36,399 nt of DNA from Acetobacteraceae bacterium. GTDB taxonomy: Bacteria; Pseudomonadota; Alphaproteobacteria; Acetobacterales; Acetobacteraceae. The stretch is taken from the NCBI GenBank assembly GCA_025452005.1, contig JANWJK010000310.1, positions 1 through 36,399 on the forward strand, written 5' to 3'. Below are positions 16,291 to 23,996 of the stretch, piece after piece; position 1 is the first letter of the stretch, and every line of letters begins with the position of its first letter. A program made the translations under genes and the position numbers. A model generated the notes under the pieces. The model had not been told where the DNA came from and did no database searches. It saw only the letters and a program-made list of their open reading frames with translations.

Positions 16291-17038
16291 GGTGCGACTG
16301 CTGGCGCCCGCTTGCGGTGTGCTCAGCCTGATCGCCGCGGCAGCGGCGTTGCAGGCGCTGATCGTCACGGACGTGGTCAGCCGCTACGTGGTGCCGCCGC
16401 CGACCGACGTGGTCATGGCGATCGCACGCATCGTGCGCGAGGAGCACGTCGTGGCGCGCTTCCTGCTCACCAGCGGCGAGACGTTCGGCTCCGGTCTGCT
16501 GATCCTCGCTGTCGGCGTACCGATCGGCTTCTGGCTGCATCGGTCGGCACTGGCGCGACGCGCGTTCGAAGCGTGGGTCGCGGCATGGGCCGCCGCGCCG
16601 CTCGTGCTGGCCTATCCGCTGTTCCTGGTGCTGTTCGGACGGTCCTCGCTGACCATCGTGGTGCTCGGCTTCGCGGCGGGCGTGGCGCCGGTGGTGCTGA
16701 AGACGCTCGAGGGACTGACCGCGACGCGGCGGGTGCTGGTCGATGTCGGACGATCGTTGCAGATCACCCGCGGCCAGATGTTCCGCAAGATCCTTATTCC
16801 GGCGGCACTGCCGGAGATCTTCACCGGCCTGCGCCTTGGACTGACGTTCAGCCTGATCAACATCGTGGGCGTCGAGTTCCTGATCAATTTCGGCGGCCTG
16901 GGCCAACTCATCAACGAGCTTGCCGAACGCTACGATCTTGCCGGCACCTACGCGGCCATCGGCTTCGTGCTGCTGGCCAGCATGGTGTTCTTCGCCTGCA
17001 TGGAACATGTCGAGCGATGGCTCCGGCGTACGCATTGA
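16277..17038 (+). CDS. ABC transporter permease (SsuC/TauC type), first of two
   Basis: 253-residue inner-membrane protein from ATG 16277 (MPRAEVRLLAPACG), overlapping the ATPase end by 14 bases. It has about six hydrophobic segments and an EAA-like loop near residues 155-185 (DVGRSLQITRGQMFRKILIP), where the ATPase docks. The binding-protein-dependent transport fold is clear from ALPEIFTGLRLGLTFSLINIVGVEFL. Two different permease genes follow one ATPase here, so the channel is probably a heterodimer, unlike the homodimer typical of SsuC. Confidence 0.85.
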   Translation: MPRAEVRLLAPACGVLSLIAAAAALQALIVTDVVSRYVVPPPTDVVMAIARIVREEHVVARFLLTSGETFGSGLLILAVGVPIGFWLHRSALARRAFEAWVAAWAAAPLVLAYPLFLVLFGRSSLTIVVLGFAAGVAPVVLKTLEGLTATRRVLVDVGRSLQITRGQMFRKILIPAALPEIFTGLRLGLTFSLINIVGVEFLINFGGLGQLINELAERYDLAGTYAAIGFVLLASMVFFACMEHVERWLRRTH

Positions 17039-17760
17039 CGGTGCGACGCTCGCGACTGGCCGCGGCGTTGCTGATCCTGACAGCATGGCAGGCGCTGGCG
17101 TCGTCCGGCCTGCTGTTCCGCGACGTCGTGCCGTCGCTCTGGCGCATCGCGGCGGCGCTGGCGACCACACTGACCGCCCCGGCCTTCTATGCCAACCTGC
17201 GCGTCACGGCGTTCGAATTCGCCGTCGCGATCGCGATCGGCAGCATGGCCGGCGTACTCGTGGGTCTCGCTCTCGGTGCCAGCCACTTCCTCTCGCGCGC
17301 CTATGAGCGCTGGGTACACTATCTCGCGCCGGTGCCGAAGATCATCTTCTTCCCGGTGCTCCTGCTGGCGTTCGGTGCCGGTTTGGAATCGAAGATCGCC
17401 ATGGGCACGATCTCCTGTTTCTTCCCGGTCGCGATCAGCGTCGCCGCGGGCGTGCGCGGCGTCCCGCCGGTGTTGATCCGGGTCGACCGCAGCTTCCGCG
17501 CCACGCCCTGGCAGATGGCGACGAAGATCTACCTGCCGGCCGTGCGCGCGGCGCTGCTGAACGGCCTGCACCTTGGGTTCGGCGTCGCGGCGATCGGCGT
17601 GCTGTTGGCCGAGACCAAGCTGTCCAAGGCCGGTATCGGCTTTCTGGTCATGGACGCCTATCACCGCTTCGACATGCCGGGCATGTATGCGCTGCTGCTG
17701 CTGGTGGTATTCCTGGTGGCCGGCGTGAACATGGCCGTGACAAGGATCAGCAGGAGCTGA
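17017..17760 (+). CDS. ABC transporter permease (SsuC/TauC type), second of two
   Basis: 247 residues from ATG 17017, overlapping the first permease by 22 bases; GTG 17041, just after that gene's stop, is the alternative start. The frame is open far upstream (to 16312) but that stretch is antiparallel noise inside the first permease. It has six or so hydrophobic segments, KIIFFPVLLLAFG in the core and an EAA-like loop (DRSFRATPWQMATKIYLPA) near 155-175. Partner of the preceding permease in a heterodimeric channel. It is followed 13 bases later by the binding-protein gene. Confidence 0.85.
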   Translation: MAPAYALTVRRSRLAAALLILTAWQALASSGLLFRDVVPSLWRIAAALATTLTAPAFYANLRVTAFEFAVAIAIGSMAGVLVGLALGASHFLSRAYERWVHYLAPVPKIIFFPVLLLAFGAGLESKIAMGTISCFFPVAISVAAGVRGVPPVLIRVDRSFRATPWQMATKIYLPAVRAALLNGLHLGFGVAAIGVLLAETKLSKAGIGFLVMDAYHRFDMPGMYALLLLVVFLVAGVNMAVTRISRS

Positions 17761-17773
17761 GTAGGAGGAAACG

Positions 17774-18730
17774 ATGATGCGCCGACGCGTACTGCTGGGG
17801 GCGTCCATTCCGGTCGCACTGACGCTTGGACATCGGGCGCGGGCCGCCGACAGCCTGCGGCTCGCCGTCGGACAGAAGGGCAACTGGGATACCTCGGTGG
17901 CGGAACTCGGCCAGCGCGCCGGCATCTTCCGCAAGCACGATCTCGATCTGGACATCCTGTACACGCAGGGAAGCGGTGAGACGCTTCAGGCGGTTCTGTC
18001 GCGGAGCGCCGAGATCGGCGTGGGTGGCGGCACGCTGGGGGCGATGGGAGCCTTCTCCAAGGGCGCGCCGATGCGGATCATCGCGTCGGAGGCGACCGGC
18101 GCCGGCGATCTGTTCTGGTACGTGCGCGCGGATTCGCCGATCAGGTCGATCAAGGAAACCGCCGGCAAGTCGGTCGCGTATTCCACCCAGGGTTCATCGA
18201 CCAACAGCGTCGTGCTGGGCTTCGTCGATACGTTCGCAGTCAAGCCCGAACTGGTTGCCACCGGCGGCATTCCAGGCACGTTCACCCAAGTGATGTCGGG
18301 CCAGATCGCTGTCGGATGGTCGGCGGCACCGTATCTTCTCGATGCGGCGGAGGAAGGAAAGATCCGCATCATCGCGACCGGCAACGACGTGCCGCCGATG
18401 CGCAGCCAGACGGTGCGGGTGAACGTCGCACACGCCGCGGTGCTGGCGGCGCGGCTGCCGGTGCTCCAGCGTTTCACGGCGGGTTATCGCGAGACGGTGC
18501 AGTGGATGTATCGCAGCCCGGACGCGGCCAAGGCCTATGCCGAGTTCGCCGGCGTGCAGGAGCGCCTGGTCAAGCGGCTGCGCGAGGAATTCTTCCCGAA
18601 CGAGATCATATGGTCCGACAAGATCACCGGCATCGATTCGCTGATGGCCGATGGCGTGCGGTTCAAGTTCATTCCCGCGCCGCTGACCAAGGAGCAGTTG
18701 GCCGAGCTGATCCAGATCCCCAACGCCTGA
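17774..18730 (+). CDS. NitT/TauT-type ABC transporter substrate-binding protein
   Basis: 318 residues after a strong AGGAGG site (17762-17767). The leader has RRR at 3-5, LLGASIPVALTLG and ARA at 22-24, so it is exported, possibly by Tat. The mature part begins LRLAVGQKGNWDTSVAELGQ and contains GIFRKHDLDLDILYTQGSGE, the NMT1/SsuA-like periplasmic binding fold (PBP type II). It should capture the substrate in the periplasm for the two permeases. Last gene of the operon; a perfect hairpin terminator follows at 18790. The ligand cannot be named from sequence. Confidence 0.87.
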   Translation: MMRRRVLLGASIPVALTLGHRARAADSLRLAVGQKGNWDTSVAELGQRAGIFRKHDLDLDILYTQGSGETLQAVLSRSAEIGVGGGTLGAMGAFSKGAPMRIIASEATGAGDLFWYVRADSPIRSIKETAGKSVAYSTQGSSTNSVVLGFVDTFAVKPELVATGGIPGTFTQVMSGQIAVGWSAAPYLLDAAEEGKIRIIATGNDVPPMRSQTVRVNVAHAAVLAARLPVLQRFTAGYRETVQWMYRSPDAAKAYAEFAGVQERLVKRLREEFFPNEIIWSDKITGIDSLMADGVRFKFIPAPLTKEQLAELIQIPNA

Positions 18731-18789
18731 CGCGGGCCAAGGACCTGAGCCTGAACAACTGAATCGGCTGGCGCAGTGGCGATGCGTTT

Positions 18790-18825
18790 ACCCCGTCATG
18801 CCGACCTCCGTCGGCATGACGGGGT
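18790..18825. terminator. Bidirectional terminator-like hairpin between convergent genes
   Basis: Perfect 16-bp inverted repeat (18790-18805 with 18810-18825) around a 4-base loop (ctcc), sitting 60 bases after the binding-protein stop and 10 bases before the UPF0182 stop. The position between two gene ends fits termination from both sides. The stem accccgtcatgccgac also resembles dispersed palindromes common in alphaproteobacteria, so it may be a repeat that serves as terminator. Confidence 0.6.
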
Positions 18826-18834
18826 GGGTATCGA

Positions 18835-21534
18835 TCACCGGCTCAGCTCCTCGAGCAAGGGACGCAACGCATTCAGTTCGGCGCCGAAGCCACTCCAGTC
18901 ACCTGCCTTGAGCCGATCTATGGCTCGCTCGTAGTGCTCGAGCGCGTCGTGGGCCTGCTCGCTGGCCAGGCCCGTGCGCGCGGTTCCGGCGGATGCCGGC
19001 TGTGCGGAATCCTTGAACAGCGCGGATAATGCCGCGGGAAGCGTGTCCTCCATCACCACGCGGTCGCCATAGGCCGCGATCACCCGCTTGAGTTCCGGCA
19101 ACTGCCCCGCCTCGGCGCGTAGATACAGCGGCGAGACATACAGGATCGAGTTCTCGATCGGCACGACCAGGAGATTGCCGCGGATCACCCGCGATCCCAT
19201 CTGGTTCCACAGCGAGATCTGCTGCGAGATGTCGGTGTTCTGATTGATGCGCGCCTCGATCTGGAACGGCCCATAGACCAGTTTATCCTTGGGAAACTCA
19301 TAGACGATGAGCTGGCCGTAGTCGGGCGGATCGCAGCGCGCGGCGAGCCAGGCGATCATGTTCTCGCGCTGGCTCGGCGCCATCGGCAGCATGAGGAAGA
19401 ACTCGGCGCGCGGTTCGCCGGGCAGGCGCATGATCATGTAGTACGGCGCCATCCTGGCGTTGGCATTGCCACCGTCGAGCCCGGTGGGTTCGCGCGGGAA
19501 CTGCCAGAGATCCTCGCGGTTATAGAACACCTCGGGTGCATCCATGTGGTACGCGCGGTACTGCTGGGCCTGGATGCGGAACAAATCCTCGGGATAGCGG
19601 ATGTGCCGTTGCAGATCGGCGGGCATGGCGTCGAACGGTTTGAACAGTGCGGGGAAGATGCGACGATAGGTCGCGACGATCGGATCGGCCGCATCGACAA
19701 CGTAGAACGCGACCGTCCCGTTGTAGGCATCGATCACGATCTTCACGGAATTGCGAATATAGTCGAGGCCGCCATTGGGCAGCGGCTGCGCATAGGGGAA
19801 CCAATCGCTCGTAGTGTAGGCGTCCTGGATCCAGTAGAGCCGCCCGTCGCTGATCACCACATAAGGATCGTGATCCAGTCGCAGGAACGGCGCGATCGTC
19901 TCGATGCGATCATGGATGTTACGATGGAGCATGATCCTGCTTTCGCCGGTGATGTAGCTGCTCAGCAGGATGTTGACGTCGTCGAAGTGCCAGGCGAACA
20001 GCGACCGCCAGCCCATCGCGCCGATCGGGACGCCGTCGGCGCCATCGTAGTACGCGTAGACGTTGTCCTTGCCCTTGGGATAGTCGAACTCCGGCGTGCT
20101 CCCTTTGACGATCACGTAGCCGCCGGCAGCCTCGCCGAAATAGATGCGTGGTTCGGTGACCGGAGGACCGCCGGATGCGACCGTCGGGATGTCCTTCAGA
20201 TAGAAGTTCGGCAGACCCTCGGTGGATTTCTGCGTCACCGGAGACATCACCACCCCCGTGCCGTGGGTGAACAGCAGGTGCAGGTTCACCCAGGTCTGGG
20301 CGTTGGCGGACAGCAGCGAGGGCGCAAGCTCGCGAGCCGTGAGCGTCACCTGCTGATAGGATCCGCCGATCTGGTAGCGGTCGATGTCCACATCGAGGAA
20401 CCGGTAATACGTGCGGATCTCCTGGAGCTGCGCATAGGTGTCCATCAGCGGCTGCCAGTCCCACAGCCGGATGTTGTCGATGGTGGCGCGATTGTCCTCG
20501 AGCGACTGGAACGTCAGCCCCTGTTCGGCGGGGAATGGTTTCACCGTGATATGCCGGAGATTGTATGCCTCCTGCGTCAGCGTGATGTTGCGCTGGATAT
20601 ACGGCGCCTCCAGTTGCAGCTCGCTCGGCTTGACCAGGAAGCGCTGGAACAGTCCGGGCAGCAGCTCGCCGAACACGAGCGAGCTGCCGAGCATCAGCGC
20701 CACCGACACGATGACCAGCCGATAGGTGCGCAGCCGCACGTTGACCCATGCGACGACGGCGGCGACAGCGGCAAGGCAGATCAGCAACCAGAGAACCGGC
20801 AGTTCGATATGGACGTCTGTATAGCCGGCACCGACCACGACGCCATTGTCGTTGTAGAGCAGCAGGTAGCGGTCCAGCGCGTAGGACCAGGCCTTTACCG
20901 CGAACCACGTGCCCAGCAGGCCCGAGAAGTGGGCGATCGCCGCGGGGGAAAAGCGCCAGAGCCGGCTGTCCAGATTGATCTCGCCATGCAGCACGTACAC
21001 CGCACCGGCAACAGCGGCGCTCAGCAGCAGGATCAGCATCATCCAGTTCTTCAAGGCGACGTAGGCCGGCAGCGAAAACAGATAGAAGCCGATGTCATTG
21101 TGGAACAGTGGATCGTCCTGGCCGTAAGGTACCTGGTAAAGGAGACGAAGGATCAGGTCCCATTTCCCGATCTCCGCCAACGCCACCAGCAAAGCGATCG
21201 CAAGGGCGGCCGCGAGGATCAGCAGACGCCACGGCAACAGCAGCGGCGCCGCGACACGACCCGATGCGAAGCCAGGAAACGGCGACGGAAGCAGCAGCAG
21301 TTGCGGTCCGGCAAGCCGCAGTGCCAGCCTGCCGTTGACCCAGATCAGCAGAGCCGACACCGCGAAGACAGCCGCGAACAGAACCGCCTTGGTGGCAAAT
21401 GTCGTCCAGAACACGTCGAGATAGCCGATGGTCGAGAACCACGCCCAATCGACCACGATGCTGCTCGCACGCCCCAGCGCAATCAGCGACACCACGACGA
21501 CGGCGAACGCCACGCCGATGCCTCTCCAGGGCAT
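18835..21534 (-). CDS. UPF0182 family membrane protein
   Basis: 899 residues, the expected size for UPF0182. About seven hydrophobic helices fill the first 290 residues (for example VAFAVVVVSLIALG, LLILAAALAIALLVALAEIG, LVIVSVALMLGSSLVFGELL). A large soluble region follows, with family landmarks: EAPYIQRNITLTQEAYNLRH, YRFLDVDIDRYQI, LYWIQDAYTTSDWFPYAQP and, late, VPIENSILYVSPLYLRA. ATG 21534 follows GGAGGGA. No biochemical role is established for the family; members occur in actinobacteria, cyanobacteria and scattered proteobacteria. Residues after about 840 (ERAIDRLKAGDWSGFGAELN) look like the small helical tail seen at the end of such proteins. It is a single-gene unit. Confidence 0.9.
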   Translation of the reverse strand: MPWRGIGVAFAVVVVSLIALGRASSIVVDWAWFSTIGYLDVFWTTFATKAVLFAAVFAVSALLIWVNGRLALRLAGPQLLLLPSPFPGFASGRVAAPLLLPWRLLILAAALAIALLVALAEIGKWDLILRLLYQVPYGQDDPLFHNDIGFYLFSLPAYVALKNWMMLILLLSAAVAGAVYVLHGEINLDSRLWRFSPAAIAHFSGLLGTWFAVKAWSYALDRYLLLYNDNGVVVGAGYTDVHIELPVLWLLICLAAVAAVVAWVNVRLRTYRLVIVSVALMLGSSLVFGELLPGLFQRFLVKPSELQLEAPYIQRNITLTQEAYNLRHITVKPFPAEQGLTFQSLEDNRATIDNIRLWDWQPLMDTYAQLQEIRTYYRFLDVDIDRYQIGGSYQQVTLTARELAPSLLSANAQTWVNLHLLFTHGTGVVMSPVTQKSTEGLPNFYLKDIPTVASGGPPVTEPRIYFGEAAGGYVIVKGSTPEFDYPKGKDNVYAYYDGADGVPIGAMGWRSLFAWHFDDVNILLSSYITGESRIMLHRNIHDRIETIAPFLRLDHDPYVVISDGRLYWIQDAYTTSDWFPYAQPLPNGGLDYIRNSVKIVIDAYNGTVAFYVVDAADPIVATYRRIFPALFKPFDAMPADLQRHIRYPEDLFRIQAQQYRAYHMDAPEVFYNREDLWQFPREPTGLDGGNANARMAPYYMIMRLPGEPRAEFFLMLPMAPSQRENMIAWLAARCDPPDYGQLIVYEFPKDKLVYGPFQIEARINQNTDISQQISLWNQMGSRVIRGNLLVVPIENSILYVSPLYLRAEAGQLPELKRVIAAYGDRVVMEDTLPAALSALFKDSAQPASAGTARTGLASEQAHDALEHYERAIDRLKAGDWSGFGAELNALRPLLEELSR

Positions 21535-21574
21535 GTTCCCTCCCTACACGCGGTTCCGCGCGCCCGCCTTCCCA

Positions 21575-21662
21575 CTGTCATTGCGCGCGAAGCGAAGCAA
21601 TCCCCCCGCATGCATTGGTGCAATACCCCGCGAGATTGCTGCGCTTCGCTCGCAATGACAGC
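21575..21662. repeat. Dispersed inverted repeat, 'gtcattgcg...cgcaatgac' type, copy 1
   Basis: 88-base element whose ends are complementary (ctgtcattgcg and cgcaatgacag), with internal complementary blocks cgaagcgaagcaatc and gattgctgcgcttcg. It lies in the 161-bp spacer upstream of the UPF0182 gene and after the LLM gene end. A related copy is at 28364-28455. It could fold into a long hairpin and act as a transcript end or as a small non-autonomous element. Confidence 0.7.
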
Positions 21663-21695
21663 ACTGGCCGGGTCGGAACCGTCAGCATGGCAACA

Positions 21696-22808
21696 CTATT
21701 CCGTCTCGCGAAGCCCCATCCGTGCCAGTCGCGGCAGTACTTCTTCGCGGAAGAACGGCAGTTCGTCGAGGTAGTTTACGAACGACAGCGCGATCCCCTT
21801 CGCACCAGCCGCGGCGATCTGTGCCAGCTCGCGCGTGACGGTGTCCGGATCGCCGACGATCGGCAGGCCGCCCATGCCGTTCGCCTGATGGTGGCGGCGT
21901 TCCTCGAAATCGTCAGGGAACCTCTCGCGAGTCACACCGCGCATCGCCATGATGCGATCGACCGCCGCCCAGTCGGCGTTGTCGATCACCCAGTGGCGGT
22001 AGTACTCCGCCGCCTCGCGCTGCGTCGGCCGGCAGGTGACGACCGCCACGGTATAGACATCGATCTGCCGCCCGCCGCGCCGCGCCAGCGCCTTCACATT
22101 GGCGACGTGTGCGGTGAACTCCTGAAGCTTCCCCTTCGGCGTCATGGAGAACAGCGCATCGCAGTTGCGGATAGCGAACGCCTGGCCGGTCGGCGAGGCG
22201 CCGGCGTTCATCACGATCGGCCGGCTGCCGCCGTACGGCTTCGGCTTCGCACGCGCCTGCCGCACCTGGATGAATTTTCCCTGGAAGTCGCAGTCCTCGG
22301 CAGCCGACCACGCCAGCCGGATCGTATCGAACCATTCCTGCGCATAGTCGTAGCGCGCTTCATGCTCGCGCATCGTCGCGCCGAACATGTCGAACTCGCC
22401 TTCGTTCCAGCCGCAGACGATGTTGAGGCCGAAACGTCCCTGGCCGATGTGATCGGCGGTGACGAACTGCTTGGCCGCGATCAGCGGATGGATCAGCGGT
22501 GCGTGTACCGTGCCGAACACCGTCAGCCGCTGCGTCGCACCAAGCAGGCCGGCGGCCCAGGTGACAGTCTCCAGCGTCTCGCCCTGGTAATCCGTGTCAC
22601 CGCCATAGCCCTTCCAACGACCGACCGGCAGCATGAACTCGATACCGGCCGCGTCAGCCATGCGCGCGAGGCGCAGGCAATCGTCCCAACTGCCGCTCCA
22701 TCGTTCCGGCACTTTGGTCACCGCGCGTCCGGAGGAACAGTTGGCGCCGAACAGGCCGAGCTTCAGTTGGTTGCGGCTGTAGAGCGACAGGCGATCCTGC
22801 GTGCTCAT
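21696..22808 (-). CDS. LLM-class flavin-dependent monooxygenase (RutA/SfnG-like)
   Basis: 370 residues from ATG 22808, which overlaps the preceding gene's stop (ATGA, 22805-22808); an in-frame extension upstream lies inside that gene. Landmarks include MADAAGIEFMLPVGRWKGYG, DHIGQGRFGLNIVCGWNEGE and RYDYAQEWFDTIRLAW, matching the group that contains pyrimidine oxygenase RutA, dimethylsulfone monooxygenase SfnG and SsuD. These enzymes take FMNH2 from a separate reductase and oxygenate C-S, C-N or ring substrates. Second gene of a two-gene minus-strand operon with another LLM, facing a third LLM on the plus strand. The substrate is unknown. Confidence 0.87.
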   Translation of the reverse strand: MSTQDRLSLYSRNQLKLGLFGANCSSGRAVTKVPERWSGSWDDCLRLARMADAAGIEFMLPVGRWKGYGGDTDYQGETLETVTWAAGLLGATQRLTVFGTVHAPLIHPLIAAKQFVTADHIGQGRFGLNIVCGWNEGEFDMFGATMREHEARYDYAQEWFDTIRLAWSAAEDCDFQGKFIQVRQARAKPKPYGGSRPIVMNAGASPTGQAFAIRNCDALFSMTPKGKLQEFTAHVANVKALARRGGRQIDVYTVAVVTCRPTQREAAEYYRHWVIDNADWAAVDRIMAMRGVTRERFPDDFEERRHHQANGMGGLPIVGDPDTVTRELAQIAAAGAKGIALSFVNYLDELPFFREEVLPRLARMGLRETE

Positions 22809-23854
22809 GGGAATTGCGGCGCCACCTGCTCCATGAAGCGCGCCATTTCGTCCTTCACCTGCGCATGCGGTTTCAGTCCGACATTGAAGTACAGGATCAC
22901 CTCGTCGAAGCCCGCCGCCTCCACCTTCTTCAGCACATCGACGATGTGCGCGGGCGACCCCAACAGCACCGAGTTCTCCGTCAGGTCCTCCGGCCGCACG
23001 TTGTTCAGACGTTCCACCATGGCGATGAAATAGCGGTAACTCGGCGGCGCTGTTGCCGGATCGCCAGGAAAGGCAGGGATGACGCACTCCTTGTAATAGC
23101 GGATCTGCCGCGCACGCGCCGCCTGCTCCTGTGCGGGATCGTCGGCAAAGTGCGTGAAATAGCTGCACATCAGCCGGCCCGGCTGCGTGCCATGCTTCGC
23201 GCAGGTCTCCTGATACAGTTCGCGCACCTGCTGTAGCCCGCCGAAGGTCATCGTCGCGGCGAACGGCGCGACGATGAGGCCGCAGCCCAGCCTCGCCGCG
23301 AGCTCAATCGACGGCTTCGAGAACGACGCGACATAGGTCGGGATCGGCCGCTGCACCGGCCGCGGCGTGATCGCCACGTTGTCGAATGCATAGTGCCGGC
23401 CGCGATGCGAGATCGGCGCCTCCGCCGACCACAGCCGGCGCACGACCTCCATGCCCTCCTCAAAGATTGCCTGGTTGTCGTCGAACGACACGCCCAGCGG
23501 CTCGTATTCGCGGCGGTCATAGCCGCGGCCTGCAGCGAAATCGACGCGCCCGCCGCTCAGCATGTCGAGGCTCGCCCATTGTTCGGCGACACGGATCGGA
23601 TGATGCAGCGGCAGCACGGTCACCGCCGGCGCGAGCCTTATCCGCTGCGTGCGCGCCGCAATGTAGGCCAGCGCGAGATCGGGGCACGACAACACGCCGA
23701 GCGTGCTGAAATGATGCTCGCCGATCCACGCCGAGTGCATTCCCACCTGTTCCGCATACAGCGCCTCGTCGATAATTTCGTCGACGAACTGGTTGGGCGG
23801 GCGCGGGTTGTCGGCGTAGTGGTTGTCGCTCAGGGTGAAGTAGCCGAATTTCAT
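22805..23854 (-). CDS. LLM-class flavin-dependent oxidoreductase (bacterial luciferase alpha-like)
   Basis: 349 residues from ATG 23854. It starts with MKFGYFTLSDNHYADNPRP, followed by QVGMHSAWIGEHHFSTLGVL, RLAPAVTVLPLHHPIRVAEQ and LSGGRVDFAAGRGYDRREYE, all standard for the luciferase-like barrel. It ends in the expected style (VGLKPHAQVKDEMARFMEQV). Residues 110-125 hold the Gly-rich flavin-phosphate region. First gene of an operon with the RutA/SfnG-like LLM, 4-base overlap. Divergent from the NtaA/DszA-like LLM with a 142-base shared regulatory region, so all three may be co-controlled. Confidence 0.87.
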   Translation of the reverse strand: MKFGYFTLSDNHYADNPRPPNQFVDEIIDEALYAEQVGMHSAWIGEHHFSTLGVLSCPDLALAYIAARTQRIRLAPAVTVLPLHHPIRVAEQWASLDMLSGGRVDFAAGRGYDRREYEPLGVSFDDNQAIFEEGMEVVRRLWSAEAPISHRGRHYAFDNVAITPRPVQRPIPTYVASFSKPSIELAARLGCGLIVAPFAATMTFGGLQQVRELYQETCAKHGTQPGRLMCSYFTHFADDPAQEQAARARQIRYYKECVIPAFPGDPATAPPSYRYFIAMVERLNNVRPEDLTENSVLLGSPAHIVDVLKKVEAAGFDEVILYFNVGLKPHAQVKDEMARFMEQVAPQFP

Positions 23855-23900
23855 GACGATGTTCCCAGCAGTGCGGTCGGGCGCCGCAGAACCCGAACCG

Positions 23901-23931
23901 AGTATGGGTCTTGCCTGCAAAACCTTGTCAA
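23901..23931 (-). promoter_or_regulatory. Candidate promoter for the minus-strand LLM pair
   Basis: Read on the minus strand, a perfect TTGACA (23926-23931) and CATACT (23901-23906) are separated by 19 bases, with the -10 about 47 bases upstream of the ATG at 23854. The spacing is longer than the ideal 17, so this is tentative. Confidence 0.35.
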
Positions 23932-23996
23932 TGTGATATCGGCGTACCATCCGGCCGGCGCACGCTGCGTCCCGGACAACAGGAGCCCGACACGCC

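Noticed and set aside
14332-16368. 678-codon open frame on the minus strand
   Set aside because: It lies opposite the decarboxylase-like and ABC ATPase genes; the translation is Arg/His/Gln-rich without domains. It is an artefact of high GC in the third codon position.
19546-21774. 742-codon open frame on the plus strand
   Set aside because: Antisense to the UPF0182 gene, whose product matches its family along its whole length; the translation shows no family motifs.
21399-23033. 544-codon open frame on the plus strand
   Set aside because: Crosses a dispersed repeat and lies opposite two genuine LLM genes; no recognisable motif.
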